The notes under the pieces: model-generated
Told to the model about the DNA's origin: nothing
The model's input: the letters and a program-made list of their open reading frames with translations, nothing else
Database searches by the model: none
Assembly (NCBI RefSeq): GCF_965277665.1
Contig: NZ_OZ255835.1
Location: forward strand, 3,100,001-3,164,000
Direction: 5' to 3'
From: Lichenicoccus sp965277665
Lineage (GTDB): Bacteria; Pseudomonadota; Alphaproteobacteria; Acetobacterales; Acetobacteraceae
Length of the DNA: 64,000 nucleotides
Program-made: the position numbers and the translations under genes
Shown: positions 8,241-17,090 of the stretch, one piece after another
How the letters are laid out: each line of letters begins with the position of its first letter
Position numbering within the stretch: the first letter of the stretch is position 1

Positions 8241-9488
8241 ATGCCCAGCTACCACTTCACCGCGATAACCCCGGCCGGCAGCCTGGTGCGCGGCGTCACC
8301 GAGGCGCACAGCGAAGCGGAAGCGCTCGCGTTCATCCGGCGCCAGGGCAACATCCCGATGCGCACCGACGCCGCCGGCACCGGTGTCGGCTCCGGCGCGT
8401 TCGAGGCGCTTTGGCGCTTCAAGGCCCTGGGGCGCCTCGACTTCTCCCGCAAGACACTGCGCCGGTCCGAGGTCGCGCACTTCACCCGCGAACTGGCGGT
8501 CATGCTCGGCGCCGGCCAGGATCTCGACCGCGCGCTGCGCTTCCTGGACGAGACCGCGCCGAATGCCCGCGTACGGACCGTGGTGCGCTCGCTGCGCGAC
8601 CAGGTGCGCGACGGCGCCACCCTGCACGAAGCCCTCGGCCGCCATCCCGGCAGCTTCCCGCGCCTGCATATCGGCCTGGTGCGCGCGGCCGAGGCGGGCG
8701 GCAACCTCGCCGCCACGCTGGAGCGCATCGCCACCCTGATGGAGCGCGAGCGCGCGCTGGCCGCGACCCTGACCTCGGCGATGATCTACCCGGCGATGCT
8801 GACGGCGGCGGCGATCGGCGCCATCGTGCTGCTGCTGACCGAGGTGCTGCCGCAATTCACCCCGCTGTTCGAGCAGAACGGCGCCAGCCTGCCCGCCTCG
8901 ACGCAGTTCCTGGTCGATGCCGGCGCGGTGATCAGCCACTACGGCCTGCTGATCCTGCTGCTGCTGGCAGCACTCGGCGTGCTGGCCTGGCGCCTGCTGC
9001 GCGAGGGCCCGGCGCGGGCCCGGCTCGACGCCCTGGTGCTGCGCACGCCGGTGCTGGGCGGGGTGCTGTCCGAGGTGCTGGCGTCGCGCTTCACCCGCAC
9101 CCTCGGCACCCTGCTGCTCAACGGCGTGCCGCTGATCGCCGCCATGGGCATCGTGCGCGACGTCATCGGCAACCGGGCCGGGCTCGCCGCCATCGAGCGC
9201 GCCACCGAAGGTGCGAAGAGCGGCGCCGGGCTCGCCCGCACGCTTGGCGAGGCCGCGATCTTTCCCGCCCGGATGATCCACCTGCTGCGCCTGGGCGAGG
9301 AGACCGCCCAGCTCGGCCCGATGGCGCTGCGGGCGGCCGAGATCCACGAGGAGACCACCCGCATCCGGGTGCAGCGGCTGGTGGCGCTGCTGGTGCCGGT
9401 GATCACCATCGTGATGGGTGCTGCGGTCGCCGGCATCGTCTCCTCGCTGCTGCTGGCGATGCTGAGTCTCAATGATCTTGCGCAGTAG
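8241..9488 (+). CDS. gspF: Type II secretion inner-membrane platform protein GspF
   Basis: Polytopic platform protein linking the ATPase to the growing pseudopilus. The 415-residue protein starts MPSYHFTAITPAGSLVRG and contains two repeated GspF domains, with FTRELAVMLGAGQDLDRAL in the first and FTRTLGTLLLNGVPLIAA in the second. Three hydrophobic membrane segments lie at about 170-195, 225-250 and 380-405. The frame is open upstream into gspE, but the ATG at 8241 matches the family N-terminus. The 3' end overlaps gspH by 17 bp, suggesting coupled translation. Confidence 0.95.
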   Translation: MPSYHFTAITPAGSLVRGVTEAHSEAEALAFIRRQGNIPMRTDAAGTGVGSGAFEALWRFKALGRLDFSRKTLRRSEVAHFTRELAVMLGAGQDLDRALRFLDETAPNARVRTVVRSLRDQVRDGATLHEALGRHPGSFPRLHIGLVRAAEAGGNLAATLERIATLMERERALAATLTSAMIYPAMLTAAAIGAIVLLLTEVLPQFTPLFEQNGASLPASTQFLVDAGAVISHYGLLILLLLAALGVLAWRLLREGPARARLDALVLRTPVLGGVLSEVLASRFTRTLGTLLLNGVPLIAAMGIVRDVIGNRAGLAAIERATEGAKSGAGLARTLGEAAIFPARMIHLLRLGEETAQLGPMALRAAEIHEETTRIRVQRLVALLVPVITIVMGAAVAGIVSSLLLAMLSLNDLAQ

Positions 9489-9951
9489 GGGGATCTCGCC
9501 CGGTAGGACCCGATCGGCCAATGGTGCTGCGGCCGGCTTCACCCTGATCGAGATGATCGTGGTGCTGGCGGTGCTGGGCCTGGTGCTGACCATCGTGCTG
9601 CAGCGCGGGCCGACCCGCTCGCCGAGCCTGGACCTGCGGGCCGCCTCGCGCAGCCTGACCGACGCGCTGCGCCAAGCGCGCGGCCGCGCGATCGCCACCG
9701 ACCGGCCGGTGCTCGTCACCGCACTTCAGGCGCGCGAAGCCCTGGCACGACTCGGCAGCCGGGTGACGCTGGAGCTGCACAGTCCGCCCGGCGAGCCCAC
9801 CGGCAACGGCACCCTGCGCTTCGATGCGGATGGCGGGGCGACAGCCGCGCTGATCCGGTTGAGCGAGGGCGATGTCGCGCTGGATCTCGGCATCGACTGG
9901 TTCAGCGGACAGATCCGCCAGGGCGCGGTGCGCCCCAACGATGGCGGCTGA
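9472..9951 (+). CDS. gspH: Type II secretion minor pseudopilin GspH
   Basis: Minor pseudopilin, 159 residues, processed by GspO. The N-methylation site is AAG|FTLIEMIVVLAVLGLV near residue 22, preceded by a basic leader. The rest is a short beta-rich domain (TLELHSPPGEPTGNGTLRF) typical of GspH. It overlaps both neighbours: gspF by 17 bp and gspI by 11 bp. Assignment as GspH rather than another minor pseudopilin rests on order and size. Confidence 0.87.
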   Translation: MILRSRGISPGRTRSANGAAAGFTLIEMIVVLAVLGLVLTIVLQRGPTRSPSLDLRAASRSLTDALRQARGRAIATDRPVLVTALQAREALARLGSRVTLELHSPPGEPTGNGTLRFDADGGATAALIRLSEGDVALDLGIDWFSGQIRQGAVRPNDGG

Positions 9952-10369
9952 TCGACGGACGATGCGCGAGGCCGGCTTCACCTTGCTGGAGGTGCTGGTC
10001 GCCTTCGTGATCGCGGCCCTGGCGCTCGGCGTGCTGTTCCGGGGCAGCATCGAGGGCCTGGCCTCGGTGCGGCTCGCCGACCGCACCACCGAGGCGGTGA
10101 CCCTGGCGCGGTCGCATCTCGCCGCCGTCGGCCACGGCATACCGCTGCGCACCCAGACCCAGGAGGGCGATGACGGCGACGGCTTCAGCTGGCGGCTGCA
10201 GGTCCGGCCGCTCGCTGCCGCGGCTCTCACGGACGCCGGCAGCGACCCGCTGCATCCGCAGCGCGAGACGCTCTACGAGATCCAGGTCACCGAGAGCTGG
10301 GACGGGCCGCAGGGACCTCGCGGCACCACCCTGCTGACCCGGCGCGCGGCGCTCGGAGCGACCTCGTGA
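9941..10369 (+). CDS. gspI: Type II secretion minor pseudopilin GspI
   Basis: Minor pseudopilin of 142 residues with the processing site EAG|FTLLEVLVAFVIAALALG. It belongs to the tip complex with GspJ and GspK in studied systems. ATG at 9941 overlaps the end of gspH; ATG at 9962 (MREAGF) would give a shorter leader and is the main alternative. The 3' end overlaps gspJ by four bases (GTGA). Order H-I-J matches canonical gsp operons. Confidence 0.88.
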   Translation: MAADRRTMREAGFTLLEVLVAFVIAALALGVLFRGSIEGLASVRLADRTTEAVTLARSHLAAVGHGIPLRTQTQEGDDGDGFSWRLQVRPLAAAALTDAGSDPLHPQRETLYEIQVTESWDGPQGPRGTTLLTRRAALGATS

Positions 10370-10968
10370 ACGAGCGCGAGGCCGGCTTCACCCTGCTCGA
10401 GATCATCGTGGCGCTGGTCGTCCTCGGCGTGCTGTTCGCCACGCTGTCGCAGGGCGTGCGGTTCGGCTTCGCCAGCTGGGGGCGCCAGGACCAGGCGCTG
10501 CGCCGCGGCGAGGCGCTGGCCGCCACCGATCGCACGCTGCGCCGGCTCATCGAGCAGATGGATCCCGGCTCCGAGCGCGAAGGCGCCACCCTGGCCGGGC
10601 GCGCGCACGCGATGGCCTTCATTGCACCACTGCCGGAGTCCGCGCAGCAAGCGGGTTCCGGTGCGGTGTCGCAAGCCGCCGACATGCGGCTGGGCGTCAC
10701 TGACGGCCACCTGCTGCTCTCCTGGCTGCCGCACCGGCATGCCGTGCGGCTCGTGCCGGCGCCTGCCCCGCAGACGACGGTGCTGCTCGACGGCATCGCC
10801 GGCATCGATCTCGGCTACTGGTCGGATGGCAGCCAGCAATGGAGCAGCAGCTGGAGCGGCAACAGCCTGCCCGACCTGGTGCGCATCCGCATCGTGTTCG
10901 GCGAGCACGACCAGCGACACTGGCCCGACATTGTCGAAGCGCCCATTCGGGCGCAGGTTCCCGGCTGA
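10366..10968 (+). CDS. gspJ: Type II secretion minor pseudopilin GspJ
   Basis: Minor pseudopilin of 200 residues with leader MNEREAG and processing site G|FTLLEIIVALVVLGVLFA. The body includes RTLRRLIEQMDPGS and the terminal DLVRIRIVFGEHDQRHWPDI segment typical of GspJ. GTG start lies in a GTGA overlap with gspI. The gene ends this half of the secretion cluster; gspK is not next but 30 kb away. A type A palindromic element begins right after the stop codon. Confidence 0.9.
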   Translation: MNEREAGFTLLEIIVALVVLGVLFATLSQGVRFGFASWGRQDQALRRGEALAATDRTLRRLIEQMDPGSEREGATLAGRAHAMAFIAPLPESAQQAGSGAVSQAADMRLGVTDGHLLLSWLPHRHAVRLVPAPAPQTTVLLDGIAGIDLGYWSDGSQQWSSSWSGNSLPDLVRIRIVFGEHDQRHWPDIVEAPIRAQVPG

Positions 10969-10969
10969 A

Positions 10970-11130
10970 AGACCGCTCGATGATGCTACTACGGCGGTCA
11001 TCCGAGGCGGCTGTCTGCGCTTCCGGTGCTCACGGCCGAAAAGGCCGCTCCGCTCCGGTTCTCGACAGCCGCCCCGGGCGGCGCCAAAGGGGCGCCTCTG
11101 ACTCGCCGTAGCGCATCCTCGAACGGTCTG
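10970..11130. repeat. Type A palindromic element, copy 2
   Basis: About 161 bp, beginning two bases after the gspJ stop and ending 30 bp before cbpA. Left arm AGACCGCTCGATGATGC (from 10970) pairs with the right arm ending CGGTCT at 11129, roughly 25 of 30 positions with one bulge. Inside are a hairpin CGGCC-GAAAA-GGCCG (about 11033-11047) and a second GGCGCC/GGCGCC hairpin (about 11080-11096). The centre is shared with copies at 4970 and 61163. Confidence 0.78.
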
Positions 11131-11160
11131 AGAGGAACAACTTAGCGTAATGGAGAGCGG

Positions 11161-12132
11161 GTGGCGGACGATCCCTATGCGACCTTGGGCGTCGCGCGCG
11201 ATGCCGATGCCGACGCGATCCGCAAGGCGTACCGCAAGCTCGCGCGCAAGCACCATCCCGACCTGAACCCGGGCGACAAGGCGGCCGAGGAGCGCTTCAA
11301 GGCAGTCTCCGGCGCCAAGGAGCTGCTCTCCGACAACGAGAAGCGCGCGCGCTACGACCGCGGCGAGATCGACGCATCGGGCCAGGAACGCCATCAGCCA
11401 CGCGGACCCGGATCGGGCCAGCAAGGGCAGCAACGCCGCTACCGGGACTACGCCGAGAGCGAGGCCGGCCGCCGCTACGGCGCCTCCGCAGGGGCCGGGG
11501 CGGGTGCGGCCGGCTGGAGCGAGGAGGATTTCGGCGACATCTTCGGCGAGTATTTCCGCCATGCGGGCGGCGGCGGCGCCACCGGTCCGGCACGCGGGCG
11601 CGACGAGACTTATGCGCTCGACGTCGCCTTCGTCGACACCGTCACCGGCGCCACCCGCCGTCTGACCCTGCCGGATGGCCGCACGCTGGACGTGCGCATC
11701 CCGCCCGGCATCGAGGACGGCACCAGCCTGCGGCTGCGTGGCCGCGGTGGCGCGGGGCGCGAAGGCGGACCCGACGGCGATGCGCTGATCGAGATCCGGG
11801 TGCTGCCGGATGCGGCATTCCGGCGCGTCGGTCGCGACATCCATCTCGACCTGCCGGTGACGCTGAAGGCGGCGGTGCTGGGCGCCAAGCTCCCGGTGCC
11901 GACGCCGTCCGGCACCGTGGCGCTGAGCGTGCCGCCGGACTCCGACACCGGCCGGCAGCTGCGGCTGCGCGGCAAGGGTGTCGCGGCGCATGGCGGCCAT
12001 CCGGCCGGCGACCTCTACGTCACGCTGCGGGTCTCGGTGGGCGCCGTGGATGACAGCCTGCGCGATTTCCTGCGCCACTGGACGCCGCCCGTCCCGCCCA
12101 ACGCAAGCGACGAAACGAAGGGGGCAGCATGA
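11161..12132 (+). CDS. cbpA: DnaJ-family co-chaperone CbpA
   Basis: J-domain co-chaperone expected to stimulate DnaK; 323 residues from a GTG start. The J domain covers about 3-68 with the HPD tripeptide at 32-34 (ARKHHPDLNPGD). A Gly-rich linker follows (about 75-130). Two C-terminal substrate-binding domains carry TLPDGRTLDVRIPPGIEDG and GRQLRLRGKGVAAHGG. There is no cysteine-rich zinc domain between them, which separates CbpA from DnaJ. Next gene is its partner cbpM, overlapping by four bases. CbpA also binds DNA in E. coli; not testable here. Confidence 0.92.
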   Translation: MADDPYATLGVARDADADAIRKAYRKLARKHHPDLNPGDKAAEERFKAVSGAKELLSDNEKRARYDRGEIDASGQERHQPRGPGSGQQGQQRRYRDYAESEAGRRYGASAGAGAGAAGWSEEDFGDIFGEYFRHAGGGGATGPARGRDETYALDVAFVDTVTGATRRLTLPDGRTLDVRIPPGIEDGTSLRLRGRGGAGREGGPDGDALIEIRVLPDAAFRRVGRDIHLDLPVTLKAAVLGAKLPVPTPSGTVALSVPPDSDTGRQLRLRGKGVAAHGGHPAGDLYVTLRVSVGAVDDSLRDFLRHWTPPVPPNASDETKGAA

Positions 12133-12455
12133 TCACGATCGAGACCCTCTGCATCGAGGTGCGCGGCCTCACGCGCACCGACGTCGAACGCTGGATCGAG
12201 AGAAGCTGGGTGCGTCCGCAAGGCGGCTCGGGCCGCTACGAGTTCGGCGATATCGACGTGGCCCGCGTCCGGCTGATCCTCGAACTGCGCGAAGAGCTGC
12301 GCGTCGACGAGGAGGCGCTGCCGGTGGTGCTCTCCCTGCTCGACCAGCTCTACGAGGAGCGCCGCCGCCTGCGCCGGGTGCGCGACCTGCTGCACCAGGC
12401 TGGTCCCGATCAGCGCGCGGCGTTGCTGCGGCTGATCGGCGACGCCCGGGAGTAG
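12129..12455 (+). CDS. cbpM: Chaperone modulator CbpM (MerR-like)
   Basis: Small (108-residue) inhibitor of CbpA that binds its J domain in E. coli. A MerR-like fold is indicated by TRTDVERWIERSWVRPQGG and YEFGDIDVARVRLILEL, followed by a C-terminal helix DQLYEERRRLRRVRDLLHQ. Starts in an ATGA overlap with cbpA, so the stoichiometry of chaperone and modulator is probably coupled. Family fit is supported strongly by the neighbour. Confidence 0.88.
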   Translation: MITIETLCIEVRGLTRTDVERWIERSWVRPQGGSGRYEFGDIDVARVRLILELREELRVDEEALPVVLSLLDQLYEERRRLRRVRDLLHQAGPDQRAALLRLIGDARE

Positions 12456-12459
12456 CCGC

Positions 12460-13596
12460 ATGGCCGCGATCACCTACGTCACCAGCATCCAGTTCGAGTT
12501 CGGCGCGGTGCGGCTGCTGCGCCAGGAGTGCGACCGTCTCGGCATCCGGCAGCCGCTGGTGGTGACCGATCCGGGCGTGCAGGCAGCCGGTCTCGCCGAC
12601 CTCGTGCTGTCCCAGCTCGACGGGCTGTCGCCGGCGTTGTTCGCCGACACGCCGTCTAACCCGACCGAGGGCGCCGTGCGCTGCGGTGTCGCCAGCTATC
12701 GCGCCGGGGCATGCGACGGCGTCGTCGCGATCGGCGGCGGCTCCTCGATCGATCTCGCCAAGGCGGTGGCGCTGGCCGCGACGCATGATGGCCCGCTGGC
12801 GTCGTTCGCGATGATCGAGGGCGGCGCCATGCGCATCACCGGCGCGGTGGCGCCGGTCATCGCCATTCCCACCACCGCCGGCACCGGCAGCGAGGTCGGG
12901 CGCGGCGCGATCATCATCCTCGAGGACGGCCGAAAGGTCGGGCTGCTGTCGCCACACCTGATCCCGCGCGTGGCACTGTGCGACCCGGAGCTGACCTTCG
13001 GTCTGCCGGCACGCCTCACCGCCGCCACCGGCATGGACGCGATCTCGCATTGCATCGAGACCTATCTCGCCCCCGCCTTCAACCCGCCGGCAGACGGCAT
13101 CGCGCTGGAGGGGCTGCGCCGCGGCTGGTCGCACCTGGAAACTGCAGTCACGTCGCCGCATGATCGCGAGGCGCGGCTGAACATGATGTGCGCCTCGATG
13201 ATGGGCGCGATGGCGTTCCAGAAGGGCCTCGGCTGCGTCCACAGCCTGAGCCATGCCCTGGGTGGCCTCGATCCGAGCTTGCATCACGGCGTGCTGAATG
13301 CGGTGCTGCTGCCGGCGGTGCTCGCCTTCAACGCCGAGGCGCCCTCGGTGCGCGCGGAAGGCCGCATGGCGCGGCTGGGCCAGGCGATCGGCCTGCCGGA
13401 CGGCGGCGACGTCATCCAGGCGGTCCGCGAGCTCAACCGCCGGCTCGCGCTGCCGGACGGGCTCGGCGCGCTGGGCGTGGCACCCGCGCTGTATCCCACG
13501 ATCATCGAGCGCGCACTCGCGGACCATTGCCACCGCACCAACCCCCGCCAGGCCAGCGAGGCCGACTACCGCGCGATGCTGGAGGCATCCGCATGA
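12460..13596 (+). CDS. Iron-containing (group III) alcohol dehydrogenase
   Basis: NAD(P)-dependent alcohol/aldehyde oxidoreductase, 378 residues, cytosolic. Visible features are the nucleotide-binding GGGSSIDLAKAVAL near 92, PTTAGTGSEVGRGAII near 135, and metal-site segments ALCDPELTFGLP, AISHCIETYLAP and GCVHSLSHALGG that supply the Asp and His ligands. Only 4 bp separate it from cbpM, so it is probably co-transcribed with the chaperone pair; the functional reason is not evident. Substrate unknown (family includes 1,3-propanediol, maleylacetate and lactaldehyde enzymes). Confidence 0.9.
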   Translation: MAAITYVTSIQFEFGAVRLLRQECDRLGIRQPLVVTDPGVQAAGLADLVLSQLDGLSPALFADTPSNPTEGAVRCGVASYRAGACDGVVAIGGGSSIDLAKAVALAATHDGPLASFAMIEGGAMRITGAVAPVIAIPTTAGTGSEVGRGAIIILEDGRKVGLLSPHLIPRVALCDPELTFGLPARLTAATGMDAISHCIETYLAPAFNPPADGIALEGLRRGWSHLETAVTSPHDREARLNMMCASMMGAMAFQKGLGCVHSLSHALGGLDPSLHHGVLNAVLLPAVLAFNAEAPSVRAEGRMARLGQAIGLPDGGDVIQAVRELNRRLALPDGLGALGVAPALYPTIIERALADHCHRTNPRQASEADYRAMLEASA

Positions 13597-13738
13597 GATC
13601 CCGACCACAAGCCGCGCCTCAAGGCGGCCGGAGCCAAAGCCGGACTAGCCCGCAAGCGGAGCGCTGCGGCGCGCAAGGCGGTTGCCACCCGCCGGGTGAA
13701 CGCGGCGGCTGGTCTGGTCTGCCCGGCGTCGGGCTGAT

Positions 13739-15040
13739 CTACCGGAACACGGTGTCGCTCGCGGGTGTGCTCGCAGTTGAGATCGTTCGCACCCGGCGCA
13801 GGGCGCTCACCAGCCCCCCCTGGATCTGACCGGCCTCCAGCGCATGCCGCCTGAGCAGGCCGCCTACCAGGCTGTCCCTCAGCCGGCGCTTGATATCGGT
13901 CGTGGCCGCGTAGTAGCCGCGATGGGCTGCGATCCTCAGCCGGTTGGCGAGCGTCCGGCGGAACAGCAGGATGCGGGCGCGCTGCTCTATCACGTTGGTG
14001 GTATGCTGCCGGTAGGCCGGGTCCCCGAAACCCATGTCGACATGGGTGAACTCGGCACGCTCGATGAGGTCGCGCAGGATGTACTGCCACAGGGCGGTCC
14101 CGGGCGAATACCTGTTCAGGGCTTCGTCGTGGAAGATCTTGTGGACAAGAAAGGTCTTCCGGGATTTGGACCCGATGGCCAGCCCGATGGTCCGGGATCC
14201 TGCCCGCAGCACGTAGCAGAGCAGGATGCCGTGCTTGCAGGCGAGCTCATACTGTTCCCGGGACAGGATCGCCGGATCGGTGGCGTGCAGCTGATCGATC
14301 GCCGTGTAGAGTTCATGCAGCCGGCTGACACGCTCGACCGCAACAAGCGTGACCGCTTCGGCAAGATGCTCCTGCAGCAGCCGTTCCTGCCGCTGCAGGT
14401 TGTAGCGGCGCTTCTTGCTGAGACCACGATGATAGGCGTCGAGCGAGACCGGCACCGCGATGGAGTGGCAGTTGCGCGGCCCCTCCGGCAGGTAGATGTA
14501 ATAGATTTCGCTGATCAGCTTCGACGTCGTGATATAGCGCCAGGTAAAGCTGTCGACGACGACCGACATCATCGAAATCGCCCGCGCCCGCGGATAATGC
14601 TGCAGCAGGTAGAGAAAAAGACTGTCGAACGCGTCGTCATCTTCCCTGAGCATCGGCTCGCTGCCGAGCAGGAACAATCCCTTCGGCGCCAGACGCAGGA
14701 ATACGCTGGAACGCGCAATGAATTGCAGGCCGATCCCGGTGACCTTGAGCGGGACGACGCCGACGATCGAACCCTGCGCCGTCTCCGAGACCGCCAGCAC
14801 GTCGCCGTCGGTATCACCACTCTCGCATCGATAGTCGTAGTAGTTGTCGCTCTGGTACAGCGCACCGGGCTTGTCGTTGGCGGACAGTAACTGGTTCCAG
14901 CAGGACCGGATTTCCGTCCTGGCGTGCTGCGTGGACAAAGCTGTCACGACAAAACGCGCCGCCGGGCGATCGACGGTGGCCAGGGAGGAGATCCGCCGGG
15001 TCGCCGATGCGACACGGTCACGCGTGGCCAACTCTTGCAT
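13739..15040 (-). CDS. GNAT-fold acetyltransferase, BioF2/CelD-like (Acetyltransf_6)
   Basis: A 433-residue protein with the double GNAT/FemAB-like fold used in polysaccharide or peptide acylation. Key stretches are YHRGLSKKRRYNLQRQ near 210, LHELYTAIDQLHATDP, and the C-terminal GNAT motif YSPGTALWQYILRDLIER followed by HVDMGFGDPAYR. The frame is open almost 100 codons further upstream. ATG at 15040 (MQELATRDR) is preferred because the upstream part does not look coding; ATG at 15124 is an alternative. Alone on its strand, followed downstream by 142 bp with no recognised gene. Acceptor substrate unknown. Confidence 0.72.
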   Translation of the reverse strand: MQELATRDRVASATRRISSLATVDRPAARFVVTALSTQHARTEIRSCWNQLLSANDKPGALYQSDNYYDYRCESGDTDGDVLAVSETAQGSIVGVVPLKVTGIGLQFIARSSVFLRLAPKGLFLLGSEPMLREDDDAFDSLFLYLLQHYPRARAISMMSVVVDSFTWRYITTSKLISEIYYIYLPEGPRNCHSIAVPVSLDAYHRGLSKKRRYNLQRQERLLQEHLAEAVTLVAVERVSRLHELYTAIDQLHATDPAILSREQYELACKHGILLCYVLRAGSRTIGLAIGSKSRKTFLVHKIFHDEALNRYSPGTALWQYILRDLIERAEFTHVDMGFGDPAYRQHTTNVIEQRARILLFRRTLANRLRIAAHRGYYAATTDIKRRLRDSLVGGLLRRHALEAGQIQGGLVSALRRVRTISTASTPASDTVFR

Positions 15041-15343
15041 CGGAGCCCCCGGGACGTCGTCGCCGCAGTCGAGAAGTCCCCGTCTCGGCAGACTGGAGCA
15101 GGGCACCTGACAAACGGTTACCATGCGTTTCGCAACGACAACAGAGGCTGCCGCAGGCCAAAAAGTTATATTTACGCTATCCTCAATCCGATGCCGCACC
15201 CGTGGCATTCCGGGCACGCGATGGCGGCCGGTGCTCCAAAGGGCCGCCGGTCCTCGCCTTCCGGCGCCCGATCCGCTAGGCACGCGCCAGCGAACAATGA
15301 CGTTCACCATGACCACCACGACCAACGGGCGGCGCCATCCTGC
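15041..15343. other. Intergenic region, AT-rich divergent promoter area
   Basis: Stretch of about 300 bp between the divergent acetyltransferase and ABC-F starts. Positions 15158-15192 are distinctly AT-rich (including AAAAAGTTATATTTACGCTA), unlike the surrounding DNA, so a promoter is likely here, but I cannot fix a convincing -35/-10 pair or direction. No repeat or RNA gene seen. Confidence 0.4.
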
Positions 15344-16972
15344 ATGCTTCAGATCGACACCATGACCTTCAATGCCTGGGGGCGCCGCTTCTTCGACCGC
15401 GCAAGCGTGACGCTGCCGCTAGACACCCGAGTCGGGCTGGTCGGCCGCAACGGCGTCGGCAAGTCCACCCTGTTCCGGCTGATCAAGGGCGAGTTCAGCC
15501 CGGACGGCGGCGAAATCGGCCTGCCGAAGGCGGCCCGCCTCGGCTCGGTCGACCAGGAGCATCCGGCCACCGCGGTCAGCCTGCTCGACACCATCCTGGC
15601 CGCCGACATCGACCGCGAGGCGCTGCATACCGAGCTTGCGACCGCCGAGCCGGAGCGCATGGGCGAGATCTACGCCCGCCTGATCGAGATCGACGCCGAC
15701 CGCGCGCCCGCCCGCGCGAGCGAGATCCTGAACGGGCTCGGCTTCTCCACCGAGGACCTCGCGCGGCCGATGGCGGAGTTCTCCGGCGGCTGGCGCATGC
15801 GGGTCGCACTCGCCGCCGCCCTGTTCGCGCAGCCCGACATGCTGCTGCTGGACGAGCCCACCAACTACCTGGACCTGGAAGGCGCGCTCTGGCTGGAGGC
15901 GCGACTGAAGAAATATCCGCACTCGGCGCTGATCATCAGCCACGACCGCGAGCTGCTGAACAATTGCGTCGAGGCCATCCTGCACGTCACCGACGGCAAG
16001 CTCGACTACTATACCGGCGGCTACGACGACTTCGAACGCCAGCGCGCCGAGAAGCAGCGCCTTCTATCCTCCGCCCGCGTCAAGCAGGAGGCCGAGCGGG
16101 CGCATCTGCAGAGCTTCGTCGATCGCTTCCGCGCCAAGGCGAGCAAGGCCGCCCAGGCGCAGTCGCGCATGAAGCGCCTCGCCAAGCTGGAGCCGATCTC
16201 GGCGACCATCGAGGAGCGCGTGGTCCCCTTCACCCTGCCCTCGCCGGCGCGCCCGCTGGCGCCGCCGCTGATGCGCCTCGAGCACGTCAGTATCGCCTAC
16301 GGCGACGCGCCGCCGGTGCTGCGCGACCTCAACCTGCGCCTCGATGTCGATGACCGCATCGGGCTGCTCGGGGTGAACGGCGCCGGCAAGTCCACCTTTG
16401 CCAAGATGGCCGCCGGCGCGCTGCCGATCACCTCCGGCCGCATGCAGCGCGAGGGCCGCATCAAAGTCGGCTGGTTCCACCAGCACCAGATCGAGGCGCT
16501 CGATCCCGACGACACCGCGCTCGACATCATGCGACGCGCCCGCAAGGACGACAGCGAGACCGTGCAGCGCTCGCGCCTCGCCCAGTTCGGCATCGCCTTC
16601 CAGAAGCAGGAAACCACGGTCGCCAACCTCTCCGGCGGCGAGCGCGCGCGCCTGCTGCTCAACCTGGTGGCGATGGAAGCGCCGCACCTGCTGATCCTGG
16701 ACGAGCCGACCAACCATCTCGACATCGACAGCCGCCGCGCGCTGCTGGACGCGCTCAACGACTACGAAGGCGCGGTCATCCTCATCACCCACGACCGCTC
16801 GCTGATGGAACTGGTCGCCGACCGGCTCTGGCTCGCCGCAGACGGCACCATCGTGCCGTTCGACGGCGACATGGACGACTACGCCAAGTTCGTCATCGAA
16901 CGCGCCAAGGGCGGCCCGGCACCGTCGCAGGATGCCAAGGCAAACAAGAAAAAGGGCAAGAGACGAGCGTAA
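15344..16972 (+). CDS. ABC-F family ATPase (Uup/EttA-like)
   Basis: Soluble protein of 542 residues with two ABC domains and no membrane segments, as in ribosome-associated ABC-F factors. First domain: Walker A GRNGVGKSTL, signature FSGGWRMRVALA, Walker B MLLLDEPTNYLDLEG. Second domain: GVNGAGKSTF, LSGGERARLLL, LLILDEPTNHLDIDS. The linker (about 235-300) is charged and helical, like the P-site tRNA interaction motif. The C-terminus is Lys-rich (KANKKKGKRRA). ATG at 15344 (MLQIDTMTF) is chosen because the domain starts there; no strong ribosome site is visible. A type B repeat follows the stop directly. Confidence 0.93.
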   Translation: MLQIDTMTFNAWGRRFFDRASVTLPLDTRVGLVGRNGVGKSTLFRLIKGEFSPDGGEIGLPKAARLGSVDQEHPATAVSLLDTILAADIDREALHTELATAEPERMGEIYARLIEIDADRAPARASEILNGLGFSTEDLARPMAEFSGGWRMRVALAAALFAQPDMLLLDEPTNYLDLEGALWLEARLKKYPHSALIISHDRELLNNCVEAILHVTDGKLDYYTGGYDDFERQRAEKQRLLSSARVKQEAERAHLQSFVDRFRAKASKAAQAQSRMKRLAKLEPISATIEERVVPFTLPSPARPLAPPLMRLEHVSIAYGDAPPVLRDLNLRLDVDDRIGLLGVNGAGKSTFAKMAAGALPITSGRMQREGRIKVGWFHQHQIEALDPDDTALDIMRRARKDDSETVQRSRLAQFGIAFQKQETTVANLSGGERARLLLNLVAMEAPHLLILDEPTNHLDIDSRRALLDALNDYEGAVILITHDRSLMELVADRLWLAADGTIVPFDGDMDDYAKFVIERAKGGPAPSQDAKANKKKGKRRA

Positions 16973-17084
16973 GGGGCGTTGCCCCTTTGACCCCATCAAA
17001 GGCAAGCCTTTGAAATCCAATTCTTCAAGAATCGGGGTCTGGGGCCTGCGGCCCCAGTGGGTCAAGGGCAAAGCCCTTGTCTAA
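16973..17084. repeat. Type B multi-hairpin repeat, copy 1
   Basis: Starts at the base after the ABC-F stop and ends just before the MBOAT gene. Successive hairpins: AGGGGC-gtt-GCCCCT, AAAGGC-aa-GCCTTT, GGGGCctgcGGCCCC and CAAGGGC-aaa-GCCCTTG. Relative to the copy at 54596, the first and last stems replace a C-G pair by A-T on both sides, which supports real base pairing. Could terminate or stabilise transcripts. Confidence 0.82.
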
Positions 17085-17090
17085 CCCCTG

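Noticed and set aside
10970..11130. Type A elements as ordinary intrinsic terminators
   Set aside because: They have multiple GC hairpins but no U-tract after any stem, and one copy lies in a divergent promoter region.
13597..13738. Possible Lys/Arg/Ala-rich mini-protein (HKPRLKAAGAKAGLARKRSA)
   Set aside because: Frame has no start codon and a stop immediately upstream; too short to separate from chance, although a lost histone-like or HU-like tail is conceivable.
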